From positions 248,001-312,000 of the forward strand of contig JAUJNX010000003.1 in NCBI GenBank assembly GCA_030447925.1: a stretch of DNA of 64,000 nucleotides. The letters run 5' to 3'. Each line of letters opens with the position of its first letter. The first letter of the stretch is position 1. Made by a program: the position numbers and the translations under genes. The DNA comes from Egibacteraceae bacterium. Its GTDB lineage: Bacteria; Actinomycetota; Nitriliruptoria; Euzebyales; Egibacteraceae. Below, piece by piece: positions 16,808 through 25,912 of this stretch. A model generated the notes under the pieces. That model did not search any database. It was not told where the DNA came from and worked only from the letters and a program-made list of their open reading frames with translations.

Positions 16808-18712
16808 TCAGGCGCCGGCGGCGGCGGTGGTCGAGGCCAGCCAGCGGTCGCGCTCGCGCAGGGCCGGCAGGGTCACGGTGACCGTCGTGCCCTGGCCCAC
16901 CGTGCTGGCCACCGTGAGCGTGCCGTCGTTCGCCGCGACCAGCGCCTGCGCGATCGCCAGGCCCAGCCCCGTCCCCCGCGCCACGCCGCCGACCGGTTCC
17001 CCCGCGCGGTAGAAGCGCTCGGCGACGTGGGGCAGGTCGGCGGGGGCGATGCCGACGCCGGAGTCGGTGACCTCCAGCACCACCGCGTCGCCCTCCGCCC
17101 GCGCGACCAGCCGCACCCGGCCGCCCGGAGGGGTGAAGGCCACGGCGTTGGCGAGCAGGTTGTCCAGCACCTCCTCCATGCGCTGGCTGTCCGACCAGAC
17201 CATCGGCAGCGGGTGCGCCACGTCGACGGTCAGGTCCAGGCCCGCCGCCGCCGCCCCCGCCCCCGCCCGGGTGGCGGCGTCCTCGAGCAGCTCGCCGACC
17301 CGCAGCGGCGCGGGGTCCAGGGGCAGGTTGTCGGTGTCCAGGCGGTTCAGGGTCAGCAGGTCCGCGACGAGGGCGAGCAGCCGCCGGCCGGCCTCCCGCG
17401 CGCTCTCCAGGTGGGCGCGGTGCTCGTCGTGCAGGCGCCCGCCGTAGTCCAGGACCAGCTCGAGGTAGCCCAGGATCGACGTCAGCGGCGTGCGCAGCTC
17501 GTGGGACGCCGACACGACGAAGTCGCGCTGGGACACCGCGACCGCCGCGGTGCGCGCGCCCGCGGCGGCGAGCTCCGCGTTGCGCTGCTCCAGCAGCTCG
17601 ATGGTCTCCGTCAGCGACGCCGTGGTGCGCTGCACGGCGGCCTCCGCCCGGCGCCGGCCCGCGGCGAGGGCGCCGACCAGGGCCGCGAGCAGGGCGCTGG
17701 CCACGGTCCCGGCCAGCAGCCCGACCGCGGCGGTGCCGTCACGGGTCGCGGCGAGGAACTGCGGCAGCGGCACGGTCCGCAGGGTCAGGATCCGCCCGTC
17801 GAAGGCCACCTCGGCCGTGCGCAGCAGGGGGGGATCCTCCAGGGCGTCGGTGCCGGGGGCGACGATGCCGTCACGCAGCAGCCCGACGCGGCGCGGGGGG
17901 GCCTCCCCGGTGTCGGCCACGCCGTCCACCAGCTCGACCAGGAGGCCGTCGCTGTCGCCGCCCAGCGACTCGGCGAGCAGGCCGGGCACGCGGAAGGTGA
18001 CGGCGACCCAGCCCTCCAGCGCCGCCCGGCGGGTGGCGACGGTGGGCGGGACCACGCCGCCCTCGTAGACGGGGGTGGCGATCAGGAGGCTGTGCTCGCG
18101 CTGCTCGGCCGGCAGGTCCCGGTCCGACAGCAGCACGTAGGCGGGCGACAGCGACGGGCTGCCCGTGTCGCGGGCGCGCCGCAGTGCGGCGGTCGGCTCG
18201 GGCGCGTCCGCGGCGTCCAGCCCGAGGGTCGGCGGGGTCCCGTCGGCCCGGCGGGAGGCGACCAGCAGGAAGTGGTCGTCCGCCCCGCGCCGCCCGCCAC
18301 CCGCGCGCGCGGCGGGGTCCCCGGCGTCCAGGCGCGCCCGCAGCGCGTCGAGCCCGGCGGCGTCCACCGGGACGAGGTAGGAGACGCCGCCGGCCCCGGG
18401 GTACCGGCCCGCGAGGTCCATGCCGTCGACGTAGCGTTCCCAGTCCGCCCGCGTCAGCTCCGGGGCGGCCGCCATCATCCCCGCCGTCCCCGCGCCCAGG
18501 TCGCGGTACCGGCGCAGCTCGGCGTCCAGCGTGCTGCGCAGCGCCTCGACCCGGCGGTCCAGCTCCTGGCCCTCCCGCGCGCGCTCCTGGCCGGCGACGA
18601 CGACCGCCAGCAGCACCGTGGTGGCCAGCCCGGCGGCGAGGGTCAGCAGCGCGAGGGCGGCGGGCGCGGTCCTGCGGGCCCAGGCCAGCGCCGTCGGCAG
18701 GGGCGGCCTCAC
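16808..18712 (-). CDS. CHASE-domain sensor histidine kinase
   Basis: 634 aa from a GTG that overlaps the stop of the upstream GGDEF gene (GTGA, 18709-18712). An N-terminal TM helix (PAALALLTLAAGLATTVLLA) precedes an extracytoplasmic CHASE domain (ELRRYRDLGAGTAGMM, WERYVDGMDLAGRYPG, GGVSYLVPV), a second TM near residue 300, then HisKA with SASHELRTPLTSILGYL and an HATPase domain (NLLANAVAFTPPGG, DSGVGIAPADLP, GTGLGLAIAQAL). No cognate response regulator adjoins on this strand. The partner GGDEF protein has a paralogous CHASE sensor, so both probably read the same external signal. Confidence 0.9.
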   Translation of the reverse strand: MRPPLPTALAWARRTAPAALALLTLAAGLATTVLLAVVVAGQERAREGQELDRRVEALRSTLDAELRRYRDLGAGTAGMMAAAPELTRADWERYVDGMDLAGRYPGAGGVSYLVPVDAAGLDALRARLDAGDPAARAGGGRRGADDHFLLVASRRADGTPPTLGLDAADAPEPTAALRRARDTGSPSLSPAYVLLSDRDLPAEQREHSLLIATPVYEGGVVPPTVATRRAALEGWVAVTFRVPGLLAESLGGDSDGLLVELVDGVADTGEAPPRRVGLLRDGIVAPGTDALEDPPLLRTAEVAFDGRILTLRTVPLPQFLAATRDGTAAVGLLAGTVASALLAALVGALAAGRRRAEAAVQRTTASLTETIELLEQRNAELAAAGARTAAVAVSQRDFVVSASHELRTPLTSILGYLELVLDYGGRLHDEHRAHLESAREAGRRLLALVADLLTLNRLDTDNLPLDPAPLRVGELLEDAATRAGAGAAAAGLDLTVDVAHPLPMVWSDSQRMEEVLDNLLANAVAFTPPGGRVRLVARAEGDAVVLEVTDSGVGIAPADLPHVAERFYRAGEPVGGVARGTGLGLAIAQALVAANDGTLTVASTVGQGTTVTVTLPALRERDRWLASTTAAAGA

Positions 18713-21057
18713 CCGGGGCCCACCGTCCGGACCTCCAGGTCGCCGGGGGCGAACGCCTGGCGGTCGCGGTGGACGTCGTCGGGGTGCTGGTGCAGCCCGG
18801 TCAGGAAGGTCACGCCGACGCTGGCCGTGACCGCCAGCGGGCGGCCCTGGTGGAGGATCGGTTCGGCGACGGCGTCGCGCAGGCGCGCGACGATGCGGTG
18901 GACCTCGCCCTCGCGCAGGTCCTCCAGCAGCACGACGAACTCGTCGCCGCCCAGCCGCGCCGCGGTGTCGCTGGTGCGGATCGCGTCCTCCAGCCGCCGC
19001 GCGACCTCGCGCAGGACGGTGTCCCCGGCGTCGTGGCCGTAGGTGTCGTTGACCGCCTTGAACCCGTCGAGGTCCAGGAACGCGACCGCCACCGTCGCCT
19101 GCTGGCGCTGGTGGCGGGCCAGGGCGCGGCCCAGCCGCTCCTGCAGCAGGGAGCGGTTGGGCAGGCCGGTCAGCGGGTCGTGCAGGGCGCGGTGGGCCAG
19201 CCGGTCCTCCGCGCCCTTGCGCGCGGTGATGTCGAGGATCTGCCAGAGCTGGTGGCGCTGGCCGGCCGGGCCCGGCACCGCAGCCACCCCGACCAGGCCG
19301 ACGACGGTCGACCCGTCGGGGCGCAGGAAGCGCTGCTCGGACTGCTGGACCGACGCGCCGGTGGCCAGCAGCCGCGCGGTCTCGCGCGCCAGGCCGCGGT
19401 CCTGCGGCGGGCAGAAGTCCTGGGCGGTGCGTCCCAGGATCTCCTGGCGGGACACCCCGAACAGGTCGCACATCGCCGCGTTGACCTCCACGAAGCGGCC
19501 CTGCTCGTTGGCGACGGCGAGGCCGATCAGCCCGCGCGCGAAGACCGTGCGGAAGCGCTCCTCGCTGCGCCGCAGCGCGCGCTCGCCCGCGCGCTGGACG
19601 GTGACGTCGTGGGCGGCCAGGACCGCCCCCACCGGGGCCCCGTCGGGTCCGGGCAGGTGGCGGCCGTGCACCAGCAGGTAGCGCCGCGGTTGCCCCGCCA
19701 CGTCGACGGCGACCTGCTCGCCGTGCAGCTCGCCCTCGCGCAGCACCCGTGCCAGCGGGGCCTCGTCGCGGCCGAGCACCCGCCCGTCCTCGCCGGTCAG
19801 GATCGCACCGTCCGCCCACGGGCCGCGACCGGCCTCGACACCGGGGGGCAGCGCGTGCACCTCGCGCATGAGCCGGTTGGTGTAGGTCAGCCGGCCGTGC
19901 TCGTCGCAGGCGACGATGGCGACGTCGACGGTGTCCAGGAGCGTCTCGGTGAAGCGCTGGCGGGCCTCCAGGTCGCGCTTGGCCGTCTCCAGCGACGCCG
20001 TGGAGCGCGCCGCGAGGGCCAGGGCCCGGCGCTGGCCGTTGACGAGCAGCGCCGTCACGACGGCCAGGAGCGCGGTGAACCCCAGCCCGCTGCCCAGGGT
20101 GAGGGCGGGCGCGTCGGCGATCGTGGGGGGCGCGAACCCGGGCAGGGCCCGCACGCGCAGGGTGAGGGTCCGGCCCTCCGCGTCCAGCGCGGCCACGACC
20201 GCGGGCCCCGCAGGTGCGGGCAGGTCGACGGGCTCCAGCTCGCCGTCGACGAGCCGCGCGACGGGCTTGCCGCTGTCGGCCGTGCCGTCGAGAAGCTCGA
20301 CGTCGACCTCCTCCCCGCTGATGCGCAGCGCGTCGGCGATCAGGTCGCCGCCGCGGATGCTCACCGTCACCCACCCGCGCAGCGCGCGCCGCCGGCCCTC
20401 GACCGTCGCCGGGGTCGGCCCCTCGTAGACCGGGGCGACGAGCACGAGGCTGCGCTGGCGCTGGTCGGCGGGCAGGTTGCGGTCGCGGACCAGCACGTCG
20501 GCGGCCGACAGGAGCGGGACGCCCTGGTCGCTGGCGGCGCGCAGGGCCGCCACCTGGGCGGGGGCCTCGGCCAGGTCGGTGCCCAGGGTGGTCGGCCCGC
20601 CGTCGGCGCGCCGGCCCGCGCTGAGCAGCAGGTGCTCCGGGGGCGCGCCGGGGGGCAGCCCCAGGGTCAGGGGGGCGTCGGGCGCGCCGACCCGCTCCCG
20701 GGCGGCGGCCAGCGACGCGCCGGCGACGGGCACGACGAAGTTGAGGCCCGCGATGCCGGCGTAGCGCTCGTTGAGGTCGCGCCCGTCCACGTAGCGGTCG
20801 AAGGTGGCGCGCGACCCGCTGGGGTCCAGGTCGACCTCGTCGGCCACCGCGGTGACCAGGTCGCGGTAGCGGCGCAGCTCCTGGCCGATCGACAGGCGGG
20901 CCTCCGCCGTGCGCTCCTCCAGCAGGCCGCTGGTGCGGTCGCGCTCCTGGGCGATGACCAGGCGCATGGCCACCACGGACAGGCCCGTCCCCGTCGCCAG
21001 GACGACCAGGACCAGGGCCCACAGCAGCGGCGCGGGGCGCCGGGCGGATTCGTGCAC
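18709..21057 (-). CDS. CHASE-PAS-PAS-GGDEF diguanylate cyclase with atypical C-terminus
   Basis: 782 aa. N-terminal TM, CHASE sensor (ELRRYRDLVTAVADEV, RYAGIAGLNFVVPV), second TM at about residue 320, two PAS domains (from ~365 and ~490, e.g. FARGLIGLAVANEQGRFVEV) and a GGDEF domain with HDPLTGLPNRSLLQERL and an intact GGDEF signature in RLGGDEFVVLLEDL. The domain ends VTASVGVTFLTGLHQHPDDV and then an unrelated tail; the usual final helix with AMYxAK is absent, through either a frameshift or real divergence. It should make c-di-GMP at the membrane if the end is functional. Its stop overlaps the start of the CHASE kinase. Confidence 0.88.
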   Translation of the reverse strand: MHESARRPAPLLWALVLVVLATGTGLSVVAMRLVIAQERDRTSGLLEERTAEARLSIGQELRRYRDLVTAVADEVDLDPSGSRATFDRYVDGRDLNERYAGIAGLNFVVPVAGASLAAARERVGAPDAPLTLGLPPGAPPEHLLLSAGRRADGGPTTLGTDLAEAPAQVAALRAASDQGVPLLSAADVLVRDRNLPADQRQRSLVLVAPVYEGPTPATVEGRRRALRGWVTVSIRGGDLIADALRISGEEVDVELLDGTADSGKPVARLVDGELEPVDLPAPAGPAVVAALDAEGRTLTLRVRALPGFAPPTIADAPALTLGSGLGFTALLAVVTALLVNGQRRALALAARSTASLETAKRDLEARQRFTETLLDTVDVAIVACDEHGRLTYTNRLMREVHALPPGVEAGRGPWADGAILTGEDGRVLGRDEAPLARVLREGELHGEQVAVDVAGQPRRYLLVHGRHLPGPDGAPVGAVLAAHDVTVQRAGERALRRSEERFRTVFARGLIGLAVANEQGRFVEVNAAMCDLFGVSRQEILGRTAQDFCPPQDRGLARETARLLATGASVQQSEQRFLRPDGSTVVGLVGVAAVPGPAGQRHQLWQILDITARKGAEDRLAHRALHDPLTGLPNRSLLQERLGRALARHQRQQATVAVAFLDLDGFKAVNDTYGHDAGDTVLREVARRLEDAIRTSDTAARLGGDEFVVLLEDLREGEVHRIVARLRDAVAEPILHQGRPLAVTASVGVTFLTGLHQHPDDVHRDRQAFAPGDLEVRTVGPG

Positions 21058-21167
21058 GTCGGGAGTTCTCGACGCGCGCGCCCGGGGACTTGACCGCCTG
21101 CGGGGCTTGCGCCGCGCGCCCGGCGCGCCGATGGTCCGCGCGGGAGCACGGACCGGCGGGGTGAACG

Positions 21168-22376
21168 GTGACGGCAGGTGTGACGGCGCGGCAGGGGGGT
21201 GGGGAGGCGGCGCGCGCGTCCGCCGGGCTCGCGCTCGGGGTGCTCGTCCTGCGCTGGGCGGGCCTGGCGTGGATGGCGCTGCTGGTCGTGATCGGCGCCG
21301 ACACGTTCCGGCGCCCCGGCCTGGCGCAGGCGGCGCTCGCGGGCACCGCGGTCTGGACGGCGCTGCTCACCGCGCGCCACGGGCGCATGACCCGCCCGGC
21401 CCTCGCGGCCGACCTGCTGGTCGCCGCCGGGCTGGTCCTGCTGGTCGGGCCGGTGACCGGCCCCGTGGCCGCGGGCGGGCCGGTGTTCACCACCATCTAC
21501 CCGCTGGCGGCGGTCCTGTCCTGGGGGGCGGGCGGCGGGTTCCGTGCCGGGCTGGCGGCCGGGGCGGCGCTGGGGGCGGCCCTGGTCGCCGGGGTGCTGT
21601 GGGGCGGGTCCCCCGCGGGCGGGCGGTACGTCCTGGGGCTCGCGGGCGACGTCGGGAACTTCCTGCTCGCCGGCGGGGCGACGGGGCTGGTCGGGCGCCT
21701 GCTGGACCGCTCCGCCGCCGAGGTCCGCGCCGCGCAGGCCGCGGAGGTCCGCGCCCGCGAGCAGGCGGCCCGGCTGGCCGAGCGCGAGGCCCTCGCCCGC
21801 GACCTCCACGACTCGGTGCTGCAGGCGCTCGCCCTGGTGCACAAGCGCGGGCGCGAGCTGGCTGCGGGCGACGCGGTGCCCGCCGCGGCCGTCGCGCGGC
21901 TGGCCGACCTCGCCCGCGCGCAGGAGCGGGCGGTCCGGTCGCTGCTGCTGGCCCCCGCCGCGCCCGCCGCGCCCGGGCTCGCGTCGCTGCCCGAGGCGCT
22001 GGAGCGGGCGGCCGGCGTCGTCGACGGCGCCGTCGAGGTCAGCGTCGTCGCGGCCGGGGTGCCGCCCCTGCCGGCGGCGGTCGTGACCGCCGTCGGCGCC
22101 GCGGTGGAGCAGGCCCTGGCCAACGTCGAGCGCCACGCCGGGGCCCGGCGGGCGTGGGTGTTCGCCGAGGCCGACGGCGGCGAGGTCGTCGTCCACGTCC
22201 GCGACGACGGCGCCGGGTTCGCCTACGAGCCCGCGGCGCTGGCGGCGTCGGGCAAGATCGGGCTGCTGCGCAGCATGCGCGGCCGGATCGAGGAGCTGGG
22301 CGGGACGATGACGGTGGACAGCGCGCCGGGCCGCGGCACCGAGATCGCGTTCCGCGTGCCGGCGGCGGCCGGGTGA
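21168..22376 (+). CDS. NarL-type (HisKA_3) sensor histidine kinase
   Basis: 402 aa. Several N-terminal TM segments (LRWAGLAWMALLVVIGADTF through YVLGLAGDVGNFLLAGGATG), a coiled linker, a phospho-acceptor His in ALARDLHDSVLQALALV, and an HATPase with ALANVERHAGARRAWVF, DDGAGF and GKIGLLRSMRGRIEELGG. This is the DesK/NarX-like class that phosphorylates LuxR-type regulators. The cognate regulator follows with a 4-bp overlap. The GTG at 21168 is the longest start; the in-frame GTG at 21180 is possible. Confidence 0.9.
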   Translation: MTAGVTARQGGGEAARASAGLALGVLVLRWAGLAWMALLVVIGADTFRRPGLAQAALAGTAVWTALLTARHGRMTRPALAADLLVAAGLVLLVGPVTGPVAAGGPVFTTIYPLAAVLSWGAGGGFRAGLAAGAALGAALVAGVLWGGSPAGGRYVLGLAGDVGNFLLAGGATGLVGRLLDRSAAEVRAAQAAEVRAREQAARLAEREALARDLHDSVLQALALVHKRGRELAAGDAVPAAAVARLADLARAQERAVRSLLLAPAAPAAPGLASLPEALERAAGVVDGAVEVSVVAAGVPPLPAAVVTAVGAAVEQALANVERHAGARRAWVFAEADGGEVVVHVRDDGAGFAYEPAALAASGKIGLLRSMRGRIEELGGTMTVDSAPGRGTEIAFRVPAAAG

Positions 22377-23041
22377 CCGCCACGCCGCTGGGGCGCCCGG
22401 TCGGCGTGCTGCTCGTCGACGACCACCCCGTGTGGCGCGACGGGGTGCGCGCGGACCTGGAGGCCGGCGGCGGGGTCCGTGTCGTCGGCGAGGCCGGGTC
22501 GGCCGACGAGGCCGTGGCCGTCGCGGTCCGCGAACGCCCCGACGTCGTGCTGCTGGACCTCCACCTGCCCGGCGTGCCCGGCGTGGCGGTGATCCGCCGC
22601 CTCGCCGAGCGCCTGCCGTCCGCCCGCGTCCTGGTCCTGTCCGCCTCCGCGGAGGAGGCCGACGTCCTGGACGCGGTCAAGGCGGGCGCCGCCGGGTACC
22701 TGCTGAAGAGCGCGACGGGCGCGGAGGTGGTCGCCGCCGTCGCCCAGGTCGCAGGCGGGGACGCGGTCTTCTCGCCGTCGCTGGCCGCCCTGGTCCTGGG
22801 GGAGTTCCGGCGCGTCGCCGCCGGCGCCGGGGACGGCCAGGCCCTGACCCCCCGGGAGCAGGAGGTGCTGCGCCTGGTCGCCCGCGGCTACACCTACCGC
22901 GAGATCGCCGACCGCCTGACCCTCAGCGTGCGCACCGTGCAGAACCACGTGCAGCACATCCTCGACAAGCTCCAGGTGCGCGGGCGCTACGAGCTGATGC
23001 GCTACGCGATCCGCCGCGGCCTGGACCAGGAGCCGGGCTGA
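22373..23041 (+). CDS. NarL/LuxR-family response regulator
   Basis: 222 aa. Receiver domain with acidic VDDHPVW, phospho-Asp in PDVVLLDLHLPG, Thr/Ser switch VLVLSASAEEADV and Lys in GYLLKSATG, then a LuxR HTH (LTPREQEVLRLVARGYTYRE, SVRTVQNHVQHILDKL). GTG overlaps the kinase stop (GTGA), so the pair is translationally coupled. The 3' end overlaps the convergent EamA gene by 40 bp. The target genes are not identifiable. Confidence 0.93.
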   Translation: MTATPLGRPVGVLLVDDHPVWRDGVRADLEAGGGVRVVGEAGSADEAVAVAVRERPDVVLLDLHLPGVPGVAVIRRLAERLPSARVLVLSASAEEADVLDAVKAGAAGYLLKSATGAEVVAAVAQVAGGDAVFSPSLAALVLGEFRRVAAGAGDGQALTPREQEVLRLVARGYTYREIADRLTLSVRTVQNHVQHILDKLQVRGRYELMRYAIRRGLDQEPG

Positions 23042-23988
23042 GCCCCCGCCGCGGCGGGCCCGTCGGGCCGGTCGCGGCGGCGGGTGGCCAGCAGGACGCC
23101 GGCCAGGATCACCGCCACGCCCAGCAGCTGCACGGGCGAGGGGCGCTCGCCCAGGAGCACCACCCCCAGCGCGACCGACGCGACCGGCTGGAGCAGCAGC
23201 ACCAGCGAGGTCAGCGCGGCGGGCAGGCGCGGCAGCGACACGCTGATGAGCAGCCAGCCCGCGACCTGGGACGACACGGCGAGCAGCGCCAGCCAGCCGT
23301 GCGCCGGCCAGGTGGGGACGACGTCGAGGTCGCCGGTGGCCGCACCCCACGCGGCGGCGACGGCGGCGGCGACCCAGGTGGCGTGCAGGAGCGGTCCGGC
23401 CGGCCGGCGCAGGTCCTGCCCGCCCTGGCGCAGCACCAGCAGGAACGCCGCATAGGCGATCGAGGTCGCGGCGCCCAGGACGACCCCGAGGACCGGGTCG
23501 GCGCCGTAGGCCGCGGCCCCGGCCACCCCGGACAGCAGCACCACGCCGACGAGCACGACCGGGATGGCGGTGACCAGGTTGCGGGTGGGGCGCTCGCCCA
23601 GGACCGCCCACGCGGCGAGCGCCACGACGACGACCTGGAGGTTGCCGAGCACGGTGGCCAGGCCCGCCCCGACGGCCTCGATCGCCCCGTGCCAGAGCAC
23701 GAGGTCGGCCGCGAAGCAGACCCCGGCGATCAGCGACAGGTTCCGCGCGCGGGCGGTCATCGGGCCGAGGCGGCGGCGCTCGCCGGCCGCGACCAGGGCC
23801 AGGAACGGCACCGCGTAGAGGCAGCGGAACACCGCGGCGGTCGACGGGGTGGCGCCCGACAGGCGGACGAAGATCGCCGAGAAGGCGATCAGGCCGGCGC
23901 CCGCGACGGCGACCCCGACGGGCCGGGCGGCCAGCCGCTCCAGCAGGCCATGGCGCACGCCGCCTCCTGTCAGGACCGTTGAGCTCAT
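23002..23988 (-). CDS. EamA/DMT-family transporter
   Basis: 328 aa with ten hydrophobic segments and two EamA repeats, each ending in the typical VVVVALAAWAVLGERPTRN and VASVALGVVLLGERPSPVQ motif. The start at 23988 (MSSTVLTGGG) has a GAAGGA site; an ATG at 24000 is the alternative. Such carriers export amino acids, nucleosides or other small metabolites. It is divergent from a methyltransferase gene. Unlike the EamA gene at 5886 this copy is intact. Confidence 0.88.
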   Translation of the reverse strand: MSSTVLTGGGVRHGLLERLAARPVGVAVAGAGLIAFSAIFVRLSGATPSTAAVFRCLYAVPFLALVAAGERRRLGPMTARARNLSLIAGVCFAADLVLWHGAIEAVGAGLATVLGNLQVVVVALAAWAVLGERPTRNLVTAIPVVLVGVVLLSGVAGAAAYGADPVLGVVLGAATSIAYAAFLLVLRQGGQDLRRPAGPLLHATWVAAAVAAAWGAATGDLDVVPTWPAHGWLALLAVSSQVAGWLLISVSLPRLPAALTSLVLLLQPVASVALGVVLLGERPSPVQLLGVAVILAGVLLATRRRDRPDGPAAAGAQPGSWSRPRRIA

Positions 23989-24022
23989 GGATCCTTCCAT
24001 AGCGGGGGTAGCCTGCCCCGCC

Positions 24023-24646
24023 ATGGCTCTCGACCCCGCCCTGCTGGACCTCGTCGCCGCGACCCCCGGGTTCATGCCCGACGACGAGGGCCTCGCCCTG
24101 CACGCCGCGGCGGTCGCGGCGGCGCCGCTCGGCCCGGTCGTGGAGGTCGGCACCTACTGCGGCCGGACCACGCTGCTGCTCGCCGACGCGGCGCGCCGGG
24201 CCGGGCAGGTCGTCGTCACCGTCGACCACCACCGCGGGTCCGAGGAGCACCAGCCCGGCTGGGAGTACCACGACCCCGCCCTGGTCGACCCGGCCGACGG
24301 CCGGCTCGACACCCTCCCCCACGCCCGCCGGGCGCTCGCCGCGGCGGGGCTGGAGGACGACGTCGTCGTGGTCGTCGGCCGCTCCGACCTCGTGGGCCGG
24401 CTGTGGGGCGGGCGCGCCGGCCTGGTGTTCCTCGACGGCAGCCACGTCGAGGACCAGGCCCAGCGCGACTACGCGGCCTGGGCGCCGGCCGTCGCCCCCG
24501 GCGGCCTGCTGGCCATCCACGACGTCTTCCCCGACCCCCGCGATGGCGGCCAGGCGCCCCACCACGTCTGGCGCCGCGCCCTCGCCGAGGGCTTCACCCC
24601 GGCCGGCGCGCAGGGATCGCTGCGCCTGGTCCGCCGCCCGGCGTGA
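24023..24646 (+). CDS. Class I SAM-dependent methyltransferase
   Basis: 207 aa. It contains a SAM-binding loop (VVEVGTYCGRTTLLLADAA), an acidic strand end (VVTVDHHRGSEEHQPGWEYHD), a later LVFLDGSHVEDQAQRDYAAW and APGGLLAIHDVFPDP. This layout is the cephalosporin-hydroxylase/rhamnosyl O-methyltransferase-like MTF_24 type, often acting on sugars or secondary metabolites. TAGCCT (24009-24014) lies 8 nt before the ATG, so the message is nearly leaderless. Between its stop and the convergent gene at 24824 are about 175 bp in which I see no feature. Confidence 0.85.
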   Translation: MALDPALLDLVAATPGFMPDDEGLALHAAAVAAAPLGPVVEVGTYCGRTTLLLADAARRAGQVVVTVDHHRGSEEHQPGWEYHDPALVDPADGRLDTLPHARRALAAAGLEDDVVVVVGRSDLVGRLWGGRAGLVFLDGSHVEDQAQRDYAAWAPAVAPGGLLAIHDVFPDPRDGGQAPHHVWRRALAEGFTPAGAQGSLRLVRRPA

Positions 24647-24823
24647 CCCGGCCGCGGCGGTGCCGCTCGCCGGTGTCGACCCGCGGTGGCGGCCGTCGGC
24701 GGCGGCGGCAGGCGCACGGCGCAAGACGGCCGCGAGCGGGGCACCGTGCGCGCACCGCCGGATCGGGCGGTCGGCGCACGACGAGACGGCAGGCGGCCGA
24801 GACAGCGTGCGCGGACCGCCGGG

Positions 24824-25912
24824 TCAGCCGGACAGGGCGGCGGTCCGGCCCGGGCAGGTGGGGGCGGCGCACGGGAGGTCCGCGACGGCGGGCAGGCCCT
24901 CCCCGCGGAACAGGCCCGATGCGGGGGTCGTGCGCGACAGCGCGTCGGTGGCGAGCAGGACCGCCGCGGCCGTCCAGGTCGTGCGCTCCACCGGCCAGAT
25001 GCGCTCGGCGGCCAGGTCGATGCCCGTCCAGTAACCCCCGCCGGCGTCGCGCAGGCGCTGGACCGCGCGCAGCAGCGCGGCGGCCTCGCCGCGGTCGCCG
25101 GTGACGTCCAGGGCGAGGACCAGCTCCGAGGTCTCCGCGGCCGTCACCCACGGGCGGTCGGCCACGCAGCGCGCACCGCGTCCGGGGACGACGAAGCGGT
25201 CCCAGTCCGCGTCCAGCCGCGCCCGCGCGCCGCCCCCCCGGACCGCCCCGCCGAGCACCGGGTAGTACCAGTCCATCGAGTAGCGCGAGCGGTCGGCGAA
25301 GCGCTCCGGGTGCCACGCCAGCGCGTGGCCCAGCTCGCCGGCGGCCAGCTCCCAGTCGGGGCGGTCCTCGCCCAGGGCGGCCGCGGCGGCCAGGGCGCAG
25401 CGCAGGCTCAGCAGGATGCTGGAGCAGCCGGTCACCAGCGCCGTCGGATCGGGCCGCCCGCGCGGGTCGCACGCCCAGGCGACCTCGCCGCCGGGCGCCT
25501 GGAGCGCCAGGACCCAGCCGACCGCGCGCTGGACGGCGGGCCAGGCGGCGGCGAGGTCATCGCGGTCGCCGTGCAGCAGGTGGTGGTGCCAGACGCCGAC
25601 GGCCAGGTAGGCGGCCATGTTCGACTCGGCGGTCGCGTCGGTCTCGGCGCCCCCCCGGTAGGCGCGGGCGAAGCCGCCGTCGGGGCGCTGCACGCGCAGG
25701 AGCCACGCCAGCGCGGCGCGGGCCTCGTCGGCCAGGCCGCAGGCGTCCAGGGCCATCGCCGCCTCGACGTGGTCCCACGGGTCCGCGTCGCGCCCCGGCT
25801 CCCACGGGATCGCGCCGGAACCCTCCTGCGCGGCGGCGATCGCCGCCGCGGTCGCCCGGGCCGCCGCCGCGGCGAGCACCCCCGGCAGGTGCGGGACGCT
25901 ACGCCGGCGCAC
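24824..25912 (-). CDS. Prenyltransferase/squalene-oxidase-fold (alpha/alpha toroid) protein
   Basis: 362 aa with repeated toroid helices: DPWDHVEAAMALDACG, ALAWLLRVQRPDGGFARAY, ESNMAAYLAVGVWHHHLL, AAETSELVLALD and the late TTWTAAAVLLATDAL. Databases usually label such proteins prenyltransferase because of the fold; no terpene-cyclase DxDD or farnesyltransferase zinc site is visible, so the label describes structure only. Glucoamylase or uronate-processing toroids are alternatives. It is the last gene of a glycosyltransferase-methyltransferase-toroid operon, overlapping the methyltransferase by 14 bp, and probably acts on the same glycan or glycolipid. Confidence 0.75.
   Translation of the reverse strand: MRRRSVPHLPGVLAAAAARATAAAIAAAQEGSGAIPWEPGRDADPWDHVEAAMALDACGLADEARAALAWLLRVQRPDGGFARAYRGGAETDATAESNMAAYLAVGVWHHHLLHGDRDDLAAAWPAVQRAVGWVLALQAPGGEVAWACDPRGRPDPTALVTGCSSILLSLRCALAAAAALGEDRPDWELAAGELGHALAWHPERFADRSRYSMDWYYPVLGGAVRGGGARARLDADWDRFVVPGRGARCVADRPWVTAAETSELVLALDVTGDRGEAAALLRAVQRLRDAGGGYWTGIDLAAERIWPVERTTWTAAAVLLATDALSRTTPASGLFRGEGLPAVADLPCAAPTCPGRTAALSG

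Noticed and set aside
24647..24823. GC-rich stretch searched for a small RNA or terminator between convergent genes
   Set aside because: Several GCCG/CGGC short pairings occur, but no stem stands out from the background.
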